Positions 50,471 through 58,872 of a DNA stretch of 64,000 nt are shown in pieces. The stretch is from the NCBI RefSeq assembly GCF_004125265.1, contig NZ_RDTE01000003.1, forward strand, positions 124,001-188,000. Reading direction: 5' to 3'. Positions within the stretch are counted from its first letter, which is position 1. Each line of letters starts with the position of its first letter. The position numbers and the translations under genes are program-made. The DNA comes from Streptomyces lydicus (GTDB taxonomy: Bacteria > Actinomycetota > Actinomycetes > Streptomycetales > Streptomycetaceae). The notes under the pieces were generated by a model. The model made no database searches and had not been told where the DNA came from. It saw only the letters and a list, made by a program, of their open reading frames with translations.

Positions 50471-51385
50471 TCAGGCCGGGGACACCTGGCGTGCACGGCT
50501 GTCGGCCACGAGTTCCGCTCGGCGGACCGTACCGGCGGAGGCGGCCAGCAACGGCATCCGGACGGCCGGGCTGGGAATGCGGTCCTGTGCGTGCAGCACT
50601 CCCTTGATCACTGTCGGGTTCGGTTCGGCGAAGAGGGCGGCGGACAGCCGGGCCAGCTCGGCGCCGAGCCTGCGGGCGGGTGCAGCGGAGCCGCGGTGCC
50701 ACAACGAGATCAGTTCGGCGTAGTCGGCGGTGCGCAGATTGGCCGATGCGACGATTCCGCCGTGGGCGCCCGCCGCGACGAGCGGTGAGAGGACGACATC
50801 GTCGCCGCCGAGCACGGCGAAGCCGGGCCGAGGGGCGCCGAGCACCTCCACCGTGGTCGCGTCGATCATGCCGGTCGCGTGCTTGATCCCGACGATCCCC
50901 GGCAGGCGGCTGAGCGCTGCGATCGTGCCGGCGCTGAGCGTCTGTCCCGTGCGGTAGGGGATGTCGTACACGATCAGCGGCATGCCGCCGTGTTCGGCCA
51001 GCGCGGTGAAATGCGCCAGAGTCGCCGCTTCGCCGGGCCGGATGTAGGGCGGCGCGGGAACCAGCGCCGCAGCCACGTCTCCGGCGGCCGCCAGCTCGCG
51101 CAGCGACGTGATGGCGGCAGCGGTGTCATTGGTGCCCACCCCGACTACCAGCTGGGCGCCGTGCGCGCGGCAGGCGGCCGAACAGATCCGCACCACCGTC
51201 TGCTTCTCCTCCGGGGTCAATGTGGCCGATTCGGCGGTGGTGCCGAGGGCGACGAGCCCGGAGGCGCCGGCCGACAGCGCCTCGTCGGCGAGTCGGGCCA
51301 GCGCATCGGGGGCCAGGCGCAGGTCGGCGGTGAACGGGGTCACCAAGGGGACGTAGAGGCCGCTGAAGGCCGGATCGGGGTTCAT
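50471..51385 (-). CDS. Dihydrodipicolinate synthase (DapA) family aldolase
   Basis: A 304-residue TIM-barrel aldolase. The Schiff-base lysine is in place (Lys168 in IVGIKHATG), as are Tyr140 in VYDIPYRTGQ and the Thr pair in LGTTAES. DapA proper has GTTGE and IKEATG, so the altered GTTAES and IKHATG point to a different 2-oxoacid aldolase or dehydratase rather than lysine synthesis. The ATG at 51385 fits the family start MNPDPAFSGLYVPLVTPF. It is divergent from a LysR gene, which suggests an inducible catabolic role. Confidence 0.85.
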   Translation of the reverse strand: MNPDPAFSGLYVPLVTPFTADLRLAPDALARLADEALSAGASGLVALGTTAESATLTPEEKQTVVRICSAACRAHGAQLVVGVGTNDTAAAITSLRELAAAGDVAAALVPAPPYIRPGEAATLAHFTALAEHGGMPLIVYDIPYRTGQTLSAGTIAALSRLPGIVGIKHATGMIDATTVEVLGAPRPGFAVLGGDDVVLSPLVAAGAHGGIVASANLRTADYAELISLWHRGSAAPARRLGAELARLSAALFAEPNPTVIKGVLHAQDRIPSPAVRMPLLAASAGTVRRAELVADSRARQVSPA

Positions 51386-51411
51386 GGTCCAAGACTGCCC
51401 CGCACCGACCC

Positions 51412-51436
51412 GGTAGATCCATTTCTGATTTCTACC
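51412..51436. promoter_or_regulatory. GGTAGA-N13-TCTACC dyad, probable LysR site
   Basis: Six-base arms are inverted over 13 bases, within the 71-bp spacer between the divergent DapA-like and LysR genes. Size and T-rich centre fit a LysR-type recognition site (T-N11-A core). Confidence 0.6.
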
Positions 51437-51456
51437 TTGATGCGTAAGCTGCACTT

Positions 51457-52455
51457 ATGCTCGATGTCCGTCGTCTCCACCTGCTGCGCGAACTGGACCG
51501 GCGGGGCACGATCGCCTCCGTGGCCCAAGCGCTGACCTTCACCGCATCCGCCGTCTCCCAGCAGCTGGGTGTGCTGGAGCGAGAGGCAGGCGTGCCCCTG
51601 CTGGAACGCAGTGGCAGGCGTGTGGTCCTCACGCCCGCCGGCCGGTCCCTCGTCGCACACGCCGACGCCGTGCTGGAGCGCCTAGAGCTGGCGGTCGCCG
51701 AGCTGGCCGGCGCCCGGGACGGCATCGGCGGGCCGCTGCGCATCGGGACCTTCCCCTCCGGTGGCCACACCATCGTTCCCGCCACGCTGGCCGAGCTGGC
51801 CCAACGGCATCCCGCGCTGGAGCCGATGGTGCAGGAAATCGACTCCGCCCGGGTGTCCGACGGCCTGCGGGCCGGCGAACTCGACGTCGCCCTCGTCCAC
51901 GACTTCGACTTCGTACCCGCCTCACCGGACACCACCGTGGACGAGGTCCCCCTGCTGGAAGAGCCGATGTACCTCGTCACCCATACCGCGCCCGGGAAAT
52001 CCAGCCGCAGCGACACCCTGGCCGACCTGCTCGGGCCCTATGCCGAGGCCCCGTGGATCACCGCACGGGACGGCACGACCGGTCATGCGATGGCCGTACG
52101 GGCCTGCCAGGCAGCCGGTTTCCAGCCGAGAATCCGCCACCAGGTCAACGACTTCCGTACGGTGCTGGCCCTGGCCGCCACCGGACAGGGAGCCGGATTC
52201 GTACCGGAGATGGCCACTGCGCAAAGCCCCGAAGGCGTGGTGTTGACCGCGTTGCCGTTGTTCCGCCGGTCCAAGGTCGCCTTCCGCGCCGGCGGCGGTA
52301 CGCATCCGGCGATCGCGGCCTTCGTGGCCGCGGCAAGTGCGGCAGTGCGATCCATGACCGGCTCGGGGCTCGATCAGCAGACCCCGATACGCCACACGGA
52401 CTCCGCACGGTCCGTGCCGGAGCAGGACCCCGGGGCGGTGACTTCACGTCGCTAG
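51457..52455 (+). CDS. LysR-family transcriptional regulator
   Basis: A 332-residue LysR regulator beginning MLDVRRLHLLRELDRRGTI, with recognition helix SAVSQQLGVLEREAG and an effector domain with the GTFPSGGHTIVPATLAEL start. It probably activates the divergent aldolase gene and represses itself through the GGTAGA/TCTACC dyad. The C-terminal 30 residues (after about 300) are a loose tail with no known role. It is followed closely by the inositol-monophosphatase-like gene (10 bp). Confidence 0.9.
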   Translation: MLDVRRLHLLRELDRRGTIASVAQALTFTASAVSQQLGVLEREAGVPLLERSGRRVVLTPAGRSLVAHADAVLERLELAVAELAGARDGIGGPLRIGTFPSGGHTIVPATLAELAQRHPALEPMVQEIDSARVSDGLRAGELDVALVHDFDFVPASPDTTVDEVPLLEEPMYLVTHTAPGKSSRSDTLADLLGPYAEAPWITARDGTTGHAMAVRACQAAGFQPRIRHQVNDFRTVLALAATGQGAGFVPEMATAQSPEGVVLTALPLFRRSKVAFRAGGGTHPAIAAFVAAASAAVRSMTGSGLDQQTPIRHTDSARSVPEQDPGAVTSRR

Positions 52456-52465
52456 GCTGCGCGCT

Positions 52466-53272
52466 GTGACCAACTCCTCTACGAGTTCCGACGATGCTGC
52501 GGTGGCGATAGCCGGGGCGCGGGCCGGCGCGGAGGTGGTCCGCAGCATGTACGGCCGGCGGCTCGACCGCATCGACAAGGGCGCCGGTGACTTTGCCACC
52601 GACGCCGATGTGGCGGCCGAGAAGGCGATCCTCGGTGTCATCCGTGCCGCACGCCCCGGTGACGCGGTGCTCGGCGAGGAAGGCGGGCAGCAGGGCGCCG
52701 CCGAGGCCGTGCGCCAGTGGTTGGTGGACCCCTTGTGCGGCACGCTGAACTACGCCGTCGGCAACATGCTGGTAGCCGTGAACGTGGCGTTGCGTGACGG
52801 GGCGGCGGCGGTGGCCGACCCGTTCAGCGGCGAGGTCTTCTTCACCGACGGGGAGAGCGCCTGGGTGCGCCACGACGGGGCCGGCGACACCCTGCTGATG
52901 CCCACGCCCGCTACCCGGTTGGTGGACGTCAACCTCGATCCGCCGTTCCCGAGCGCACCCGGATTCCGGGCCGTGGAGCTGCTGGCCCACCCTGGGTTCG
53001 TCGAACGGTTCCGGCCGCGCGTCGTCTCCACAACGCTGGCGCTGGCCTGGGTCGCCGCCGGCAAGCGCGCCGCGTATGTCACCGATGGCGGCGGCTTCTC
53101 CCGCAGCGTGCATTTCGCGGCCGGCATCGCTCTGTGCCGGGCGGCCGGCTGCGTGGTCACCGGGGTCGACGGTGCCCCGATCGGTGAGGAAGGGCGTGGG
53201 CTGGTGGTCGCCGCCGACGACGAGACCCACGGTCTGCTGATGTCGATGGTGCGCGGCCGAGGCTGGCGCTGA
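52466..53272 (+). CDS. Inositol monophosphatase family protein lacking metal ligands
   Basis: A 268-residue protein of the inositol monophosphatase fold. The first motifs are present: FATDADVAAE, and VLGEEGG for the first metal glutamates. In the core motif, normally DPxDGTxNF, it reads VDPLCGTLNY, so the second Asp is Cys91. In the normally WDxAAG motif it reads VHFAAG, so the Asp is His216. Both lost aspartates bind the catalytic Mg ions, so normal phosphatase activity is doubtful; Cys/His pairing could support another metal such as zinc. It lies 10 bp after the LysR gene. Confidence 0.82.
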   Translation: MTNSSTSSDDAAVAIAGARAGAEVVRSMYGRRLDRIDKGAGDFATDADVAAEKAILGVIRAARPGDAVLGEEGGQQGAAEAVRQWLVDPLCGTLNYAVGNMLVAVNVALRDGAAAVADPFSGEVFFTDGESAWVRHDGAGDTLLMPTPATRLVDVNLDPPFPSAPGFRAVELLAHPGFVERFRPRVVSTTLALAWVAAGKRAAYVTDGGGFSRSVHFAAGIALCRAAGCVVTGVDGAPIGEEGRGLVVAADDETHGLLMSMVRGRGWR

Positions 53273-53386
53273 GACCGCATGGGCTTCGCCGGGCCGGGGC
53301 GGGCGGGCTGCGGCGTGGAGCGGCGTGCCACCCCAACGGACGCCCTGCTCGCCCCCGTGTGAGGCAAGGTGGTGAGTGCGGGGCGC

Positions 53387-54238
53387 TCAGTCTCGGTACG
53401 CGGCTGTCGCGGTCTCGACGAAGGATCGGATCAACGGGTTGGTGTCACCTTTGTTCCACACCGCCACCACTCGGCTCGGCGCCATGTCGATCAGCGGCAC
53501 CACGGCCAGCTCCGCGTGCAGGTCGTGTCCCAGCGGGGCCAGGCCGACCGTGCCGTTCCACAGCACGGCCTGCAGGCATTCCTGGACGGCGCGTACCACT
53601 GGGCCCTCGCGCGCTCTGCCGCCGTTCCAGTACGACTGCCAGGCGGGGTCGGTCCCCTGCGGGAACCGGAACCAGCGGCGGTCGTTCAGGTCGGCCAGCC
53701 GTAGCCGGTCGTGCCGGGCGAGCGGATCGTCGGCGCGCAGGACCACACCGACCGGATCTGCCCGCAGCTCACGCACCGTCAGAGCAGTCTCGTCGAACGG
53801 CGCCCGGGTCAGGGCCACATCGACCAGCCCGGTGCGCAGCCCGCAGGTCGGATCGGTCAGGTCGGTGTCGCGGATGCGGATGTCGATGCCGGGGTGACGT
53901 CGGCGGTATACGGCCGCCAGCCTGGCCGCTGCCGGGTCGGAACCGTCGTCCAGGATGCCGATGGTGAGGGTTGCGGCGCCGGTCGCCGCGCTCACGCGTA
54001 GGCGGACGCGGTCGGCATGGTCGAGCAGGGCCCGCGCCTCGTCGAGCAGCACCGTACCGACCGGGGTGAGCGTGACGCCGGCGGCCGAGCGGACGAACAG
54101 CACGGCGCCGACGTCGGCCTCCAACTGCTTGATCGCCCGGCTCAACGGCGGCTGACTCATGTGCAGTCGGGTGGCGGCCCGGCCGAAGTGGAGTTCCTCG
54201 GCGACGGCCACGAAGTAGCGCAAGGTCCGTAGCTCCAC
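53387..54238 (-). CDS. LysR-family transcriptional regulator
   Basis: A 283-residue LysR regulator, VELRTLRYFVAVAEELHFG with recognition helix MSQPPLSRAIKQLEADVG and an effector domain (LTIGILDDGSDPAAARL). The GTG at 54238 matches the family start; the open frame continues through the cupin gene on the other strand and is not real. A perfect palindrome lies just upstream, between this gene and the divergent cupin gene. Confidence 0.9.
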   Translation of the reverse strand: MELRTLRYFVAVAEELHFGRAATRLHMSQPPLSRAIKQLEADVGAVLFVRSAAGVTLTPVGTVLLDEARALLDHADRVRLRVSAATGAATLTIGILDDGSDPAAARLAAVYRRRHPGIDIRIRDTDLTDPTCGLRTGLVDVALTRAPFDETALTVRELRADPVGVVLRADDPLARHDRLRLADLNDRRWFRFPQGTDPAWQSYWNGGRAREGPVVRAVQECLQAVLWNGTVGLAPLGHDLHAELAVVPLIDMAPSRVVAVWNKGDTNPLIRSFVETATAAYRD

Positions 54239-54245
54239 GCTGCAA

Positions 54246-54264
54246 CGATACCCACGGGGTATCG
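54246..54264. promoter_or_regulatory. CGATACCC-N3-GGGTATCG palindrome, LysR-type operator
   Basis: Perfect 8-bp arms around three bases, 8 bp upstream of the LysR GTG and 56 bp upstream of the cupin ATG. Its place makes it a strong candidate for the LysR binding site that controls both genes. Confidence 0.65.
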
Positions 54265-54319
54265 GCGTTGCGGAAGGGGTCTTGGACAGCCGCCGGGCCT
54301 TGGCCGTGCACTTGTGGGT

Positions 54320-54814
54320 ATGACCGAAGAAGCAGAGACCAGCAAGCCGCAGGCCGCGCCCGCCGTATCGGTGGTCGGTCCCGGCGACGGCGAGACCATC
54401 GTCCTGGGCCCCACGCGCATGCGCATCCTCGAGGACGGCAGCCGCACCGGGCACCGCCTCGCGATCGCCGAGTCCGTCCTCGCCCCGCACACCCAGGGAC
54501 CGCCGCAGCACCGCCATGCCGGACACGACGAGGGCTTCTACATCCTCTCCGGCACCGTGCGGTTCACCGTCGGGGACGAGGACCACGACGCTCCCGCGGG
54601 CACATTCGTGATGGTTCCGCCCGGCACCCCGCACACCTTCGCCAACCCGACCGACCAACCCGCCGTCATGCTCAGCACGTTCACCCCCGATCTGTACGTG
54701 CAGTACTTCCGGGATCTCCAGGACGTGCTCGCCTCCGGCAGGCCGCTGACGCCACAGGCCAACATCGACGCGATGAGCCGCTACGCGACCGAGCCCGCCG
54801 CCGACGCCACCTGA
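54320..54814 (+). CDS. Cupin-domain protein
   Basis: A 164-residue small cupin. The two cupin motifs are clear: PPQHRHAGHDEGFYILSG with His and Glu metal ligands, and the second VMVPPGTPHTFANPTD with its His. It should bind a divalent metal and may act as a dioxygenase, isomerase or binding protein. ATG at 54320 is preferred to the GTG two codons earlier because the family start is MTEEAE-like. It is divergent from a LysR gene across a palindromic operator and so probably induced. Confidence 0.87.
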   Translation: MTEEAETSKPQAAPAVSVVGPGDGETIVLGPTRMRILEDGSRTGHRLAIAESVLAPHTQGPPQHRHAGHDEGFYILSGTVRFTVGDEDHDAPAGTFVMVPPGTPHTFANPTDQPAVMLSTFTPDLYVQYFRDLQDVLASGRPLTPQANIDAMSRYATEPAADAT

Positions 54815-55137
54815 AGCCGGCGGGCAGGGTGTTGCTCTCCCACCCATCGACGTCATCGAAGAATCAGTTACAACTGAGCCTAAATACAACGGATTTCGTT
54901 GACATCTAGTCACTCGGCGATGGAATCAGTAGGCTGCGACGAGTGGTCGCCGACACCCCTCGGCGACCGCCTCCGCGGGGGCGCCGAAAGCGGCCCTGCA
55001 CCACCGGGGCCGCGTCACAACCCACCGGCGAGCCGGTCAATGCTGCTTCTGCATGCCTGCGTTGCTCCGTGACGCTGCATCGGCCACCTCGCAAACCGCA
55101 TCCACACACTTCACCCACACCGACGTAAGGCCCTGCC
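54815..55137. other. 323-bp spacer with an AT-rich core
   Basis: No gene is visible. From about 54855 to 54915 the sequence is clearly less GC-rich than its surroundings and contains an inverted repeat CAACG/CGTTG (54887-54901) and a TTGACA hexamer (about 54898). This looks like a promoter region, probably for the flavin split-barrel gene at 55138; a matching -10 hexamer at normal spacing is not clear. Confidence 0.35.
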
Positions 55138-55842
55138 ATGAGCCGGCTCGACCCCGTGCGCCCCCTGTCCCCAACGGACCGCACCCGCCATCATCGGCTT
55201 CGCGAACAAGGGAGCCTCGACCGGGCAGACCTCGATGCCATCCTGGCGGCGGGCTGTGTCTGCCATGTCGGGGTAACCGTCGACGACAACCTGATCGTCC
55301 TGCCGACCGTCTACGGCTCCGATGGCAACACCCTGTATTTCCACGGCTCGGTGGCCAGCCGGAGTCTGACCGCCTCGCCAACAGCGCCCGTTTGCGTCAC
55401 CGTTACCCACATCGATGGCCTTGTCCTGGCCCGGTCCGTCTTCGAGCACGGCGTCAACTACCGCAGCGCCATGATCTTCGGTACACCTCGCCTGGTCACC
55501 GACCCCGACGAGAAGTGGGCGGGCCTGCGCTGCCTCACCGAACAAGCCACCCCCGGCCAGTGGGACTACGCCCGACAGCCCACCCGCAAGGAGCTCGCCG
55601 CCACCTCCTTGCTTGCACTCTCCCTCGGCGAGGCGTCCGTGAAAATCCGCACCGGGGCCCCGGACGACGGCGACACCCCTGACGCCGAACTCGGGCTGTG
55701 GGCCGGCGTACTCCCCCTTCACACACACTGGGGCGAACTCCAGGCAGATCCAGCCCTCAGCGGCGGCATCAAGGCACCGCTCCACCTCGCGGAGCGCCAG
55801 GGCATGACATGGAATGAGGACCTGCGCGATGTCGTGATCTGA
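55138..55842 (+). CDS. Flavin split-barrel (pyridoxamine phosphate oxidase-like) protein
   Basis: A 234-residue FMN-binding split-barrel protein: ILAAGCVCHVGVTVDDNLIV, LPTVYGSDGNTLYFHGS, VCVTVTHIDGLVLARS and FEHGVNYRSAMIFG, the strands and turns that hold FMN in the PNPOx/HPX family. These proteins bind FMN or F420 and can reduce flavin or quinone-like substrates. It precedes the aromatic oxygenase genes on the same strand by 206 bp and may supply or share their reduced flavin; that link is inferred. No strong ribosome site is seen. Confidence 0.83.
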   Translation: MSRLDPVRPLSPTDRTRHHRLREQGSLDRADLDAILAAGCVCHVGVTVDDNLIVLPTVYGSDGNTLYFHGSVASRSLTASPTAPVCVTVTHIDGLVLARSVFEHGVNYRSAMIFGTPRLVTDPDEKWAGLRCLTEQATPGQWDYARQPTRKELAATSLLALSLGEASVKIRTGAPDDGDTPDAELGLWAGVLPLHTHWGELQADPALSGGIKAPLHLAERQGMTWNEDLRDVVI

Positions 55843-56048
55843 CTTCCTCCGGACCGGTACCACTCTCCCCAGCAGTTCAGAGGTACCGAGTCCGGCCAAG
55901 TAGCATTCCTTGAACGGCGTCCCACGGCACAGATTGAGCGATAACTCCCCGCCTCAGCACGCGAATTCCTCCGAACAGGTCGAGGAACAGGACGGCCTCT
56001 CCCTTATGGTGATGCTGACTCCATACGGATAGCGAGGAGCGGGCATCC

Positions 56049-57230
56049 ATGACGGTCTTGGTCGGATTGCATGTCAGTCCGGAATTTCCCGCGATGATCG
56101 AGCGGATCGACACACTCGGCGGGGCACTTGAGGCGGATGCGGACACGGCCGAAAAACTCGGAAGACTCACCGAGGACATCGCGCGGGCGTTGCTGGATGC
56201 CGGCGTCGTGCGGGCCGCACTTCCGCAGAGTCTGGGCGGCCACGAGTTCTCCCCACGCCAATTGATAGAGACGGTCGAGCGGGTCAGTTACCACGATGCC
56301 TCGGCCGGTTGGACGATGTTGGCGCTGCAGTTGATGACCGGCACCACTGCGGCCTATCTCGATGGCGTTGCGGCGGCCGACCTGTTCCCTGATGTCGCGG
56401 GTGGGGACTACGCGTTGTCGGCCGGGCACGGCACCCGGCCCGGCCGGGCCGTCCCGGTGGAGGGCGGCTATCTGGTGAGCGGCAGTTGGCAGTTCGCCTC
56501 CGGTATGGCGCACGCCACCCATATCCACAGTGCGATCCAGGTCGAGGGCACCGGGGAGCTGCGGGTGCTGGCGATGCCGAAGTCGCAGGTGGAGCTCGTC
56601 GACAACTGGGATGTGCTCGGGCTGCGTGCGACGCACAGTATTGACTACCACTGTGCCGATGAGTTCGTCCCGGCGACGTACACGTATCCCGCCACGACGA
56701 CGGACCCGGTCAACGGTGGCGCGATCTACCGCCTCGGACTGGTCAATATGTCCGCGATCGGACACACAGGTTGGGCGTTCGGTGTCGGGCGGCGCCTGCT
56801 CGATGAACTGAAGTTGGTCGCCGCGGCAAAGTCCGGCACACGTAACGCCGCCGTCGACACCACGCAGTTCCACGCGGAGTACGCGACCGCCGAAGCCAAG
56901 CTTCGTTCGGCGCGGGCGTGGGCGATGGAGGCGTGGCGAGGCATCGAAGGCACCCTGGATGACGGCGGGTTGCCGAGCACCGAGCAGGACACTCTGCTCA
57001 GGCTGGTGCTCAACCACGCAACAGGGACCGCGCAGGAAGTGGGTCGGACGGTGCACCGATGGGCGGGGACGGCGGCGGTCCGGCGCGGGCCGATCGACCG
57101 GTTCCTGCGTGATCTCGGTACCGGTACCCAGCACATCACCTCAAGCCCCACGGTCTTGCAGAACTGCGGGAAATGGCTCAGCGGCGCGCACCCCCGGGCA
57201 CACTGGGAATTCCTCGACCTGACGCCGTGA
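56049..57230 (+). CDS. Acyl-CoA-dehydrogenase-fold flavin monooxygenase
   Basis: A 393-residue protein of the acyl-CoA dehydrogenase superfamily, closest in layout to two-component flavin monooxygenases (HsaA/IndA-like): ALLDAGVVRAALPQSLGG, SYHDASAGWTMLALQL, GSWQFASGMAHATH, LGLRATHSIDY and the C-terminal FLRDLGTGTQHI. The acyl-CoA dehydrogenase catalytic Glu region is not conserved. In Acinetobacter an enzyme of this type oxidises indole. The convergent AraC regulator and the StyA-type genes next to it favour an aromatic or indole substrate. Confidence 0.75.
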   Translation: MTVLVGLHVSPEFPAMIERIDTLGGALEADADTAEKLGRLTEDIARALLDAGVVRAALPQSLGGHEFSPRQLIETVERVSYHDASAGWTMLALQLMTGTTAAYLDGVAAADLFPDVAGGDYALSAGHGTRPGRAVPVEGGYLVSGSWQFASGMAHATHIHSAIQVEGTGELRVLAMPKSQVELVDNWDVLGLRATHSIDYHCADEFVPATYTYPATTTDPVNGGAIYRLGLVNMSAIGHTGWAFGVGRRLLDELKLVAAAKSGTRNAAVDTTQFHAEYATAEAKLRSARAWAMEAWRGIEGTLDDGGLPSTEQDTLLRLVLNHATGTAQEVGRTVHRWAGTAAVRRGPIDRFLRDLGTGTQHITSSPTVLQNCGKWLSGAHPRAHWEFLDLTP

Positions 57231-57367
57231 CCTCCAGGTCGGCGAGCGCACAGCGGTACGAGAGGGAGCCGGCGTCCGCCCGGCTGCCCGCTCCCGTCCT
57301 GCCCGCCACCAGACGCCCGCTACCCGCCGCCCGCTGACCGTCAGGGCCGGCGAAGGCCGGATCGCTC

Positions 57368-58348
57368 CTATGACCGCAACGTCTCCGAAGGAGACTCCCC
57401 GAACTGCCGGCGGTACGCGAGGGAGAAACGGCCCGGGTGCAGAAAGCCCCAGCGGGAGGCGACAGCGGTGACGGTCACGGCGCCCGGGTCGGAGGCCAGG
57501 AGTTCCTTGCGTACGCGGTCCAGGCGCACCTCGCGCAGGTAGGCGAGCGGTGTCGTGTCGAGGTGCCGGCGGAAGCCGTCCTGAAGGGCCCGGACGCCGA
57601 CGCCGACGCATTCCGCGATCTCCGCGACCGTGAGCGGCTCGGCGGCGTGTCCCTCGATGACCTCCATGGCGCGGCGGACCGCGGGCGGTGCGATGCGCGG
57701 CTGCTCGCCGAGCAGCGCCGACATGTAGTTGTTGGGCTGGGCCATCAACAGCTGGGTCATGAGAAGCGATTCAAGCTGCTTTGTCACGAGGGGCTTGCTT
57801 GTCATGCCACCGGGCCCCTCAGCCTCCCGGCGCATGAGGTCGACAACGTTGAGCCAGGACCGGGAGCCCGGTGTGGTGAGGTTCATGCCGAGCGAGAAGA
57901 GGAGCGGGCGGCGCACGGCACGGCCGAGCAAACTGCCCAGGTGCGATTCCATCGACGACCGGTCGAACCACACGATCAGCTGCGGATTGCCGTCGCCCCA
58001 GCGCATGTCCAGCTTTCCGGTCGGAGAGGGGACAGAAGCGAGTTCCGGGGAGGAAATGATCTCCTCGCGGCCGCAGGTGATTTCGGCGTAACCGGCGAGC
58101 GGGATCTGGACAAGGAAAAAGCTCTCCAGATCGCCCGGGGTGATCCGGACTTCCGTCCCGTAATCGAGGTAATAGAGACCTGTCCGATCAAAGGGTGCAC
58201 CGTGCAGTCGGGCGTCGAGCGTCGCCGAGCGCCGCATGATGCGCAGCTCATGCGGACAGAAGGCACGGCCGACCTCGGCCCGCGCCTCCCAAATGTCCGC
58301 TGTATGGAACCGCTGGTGATTTGCGAGAGGGGACTTTTCAGCGGGCAT
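57368..58348 (-). CDS. AraC-family transcriptional regulator
   Basis: A 326-residue regulator. The N-terminal part (about 1-200) is the AraC_binding_2-type ligand fold (ATLDARLHGAPFDRTGLYYLD), and the C-terminal part has two helix-turn-helix units (EIAECVGVGVRALQDGFRRH and VTAVASRWGFLHPGRFSLAY). Such regulators activate aromatic-oxygenase genes. The ATG at 58348 has GGAGG five bases upstream. It is divergent from styA1 across 524 bp and converges on the flavin monooxygenase gene, so it may control both. Confidence 0.88.
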   Translation of the reverse strand: MPAEKSPLANHQRFHTADIWEARAEVGRAFCPHELRIMRRSATLDARLHGAPFDRTGLYYLDYGTEVRITPGDLESFFLVQIPLAGYAEITCGREEIISSPELASVPSPTGKLDMRWGDGNPQLIVWFDRSSMESHLGSLLGRAVRRPLLFSLGMNLTTPGSRSWLNVVDLMRREAEGPGGMTSKPLVTKQLESLLMTQLLMAQPNNYMSALLGEQPRIAPPAVRRAMEVIEGHAAEPLTVAEIAECVGVGVRALQDGFRRHLDTTPLAYLREVRLDRVRKELLASDPGAVTVTAVASRWGFLHPGRFSLAYRRQFGESPSETLRS

Positions 58349-58668
58349 GTAAACCTCCACCGCCGAGATGCGCGATCGGGACAGCGACCCGCGTGATCCG
58401 GATAGCGCAGGCGATCTTGCCATACCAAGATTGCTCCCTGATCGCCGCGGACCCGAGAGAAGCCTGGGAAGTAACAATGCAGGGAGTGCCGGGCCGGACT
58501 GCGCTCGTCAGAGACGGAGTCACGCCCAGCGGCCGGGCCGTCGCATGCGCGCTGCGCTTATTACGCGCGCCCGGCGCGGCGGGGGCCGCCGAGGCCCTGC
58601 CCCCGCACGTCGCGGCACCCTTGCCTGCGCTGCCCCGGCTCACCGATTCGGCCGGGCCTCTCCAGCGA

Positions 58669-58714
58669 GCCGGGTTACCCAGGACCCCTCCCCCGGTCCT
58701 ACGGGTGACCCGGC
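58669..58714. promoter_or_regulatory. Long hairpin in the styA1 leader
   Basis: Arms of about 18-20 bases (GCCGGGTTACCC.AGGACC against its near reverse complement) enclose a loop of eight pyrimidines. It lies directly before a second hairpin and 158 bp upstream of the styA1 start. Confidence 0.55.
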
Positions 58715-58719
58715 CTCCC

Positions 58720-58756
58720 GCGGCTGCCCGCCGGCCCCCCTCCGGCGGGCAGCCGC
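58720..58756. terminator. 15-bp-stem hairpin upstream of styA1
   Basis: A perfect 15-bp stem (GCGGCTGCCCGCCGG) with a seven-base loop, ending 116 bp before the styA1 start. It has no T-run after it, so it may be a GC-type terminator, an attenuator or a processing site. With the adjacent hairpin it forms a strongly structured leader. Confidence 0.6.
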
Positions 58757-58872
58757 ATTCCCCACAGCTGCCCCCCACGCATTGACGCCGCCACGTGCCG
58801 AAACGCTGCACGGCGCACGGCACCGCGCGGCACCGCTCGAAAACCGCTCACCCCCATCCGGAGATCCCCCTC

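Noticed and set aside
50471..51385. Lysine-pathway dapA
   Set aside because: The DapA motifs GTTGE and IKEATG are changed, and a divergent LysR regulator suggests a catabolic aldolase.
56049..57230. A true acyl-CoA dehydrogenase of beta-oxidation
   Set aside because: No readable catalytic glutamate region, and the neighbours are aromatic-oxygenase genes; a flavin monooxygenase of the same fold fits better.
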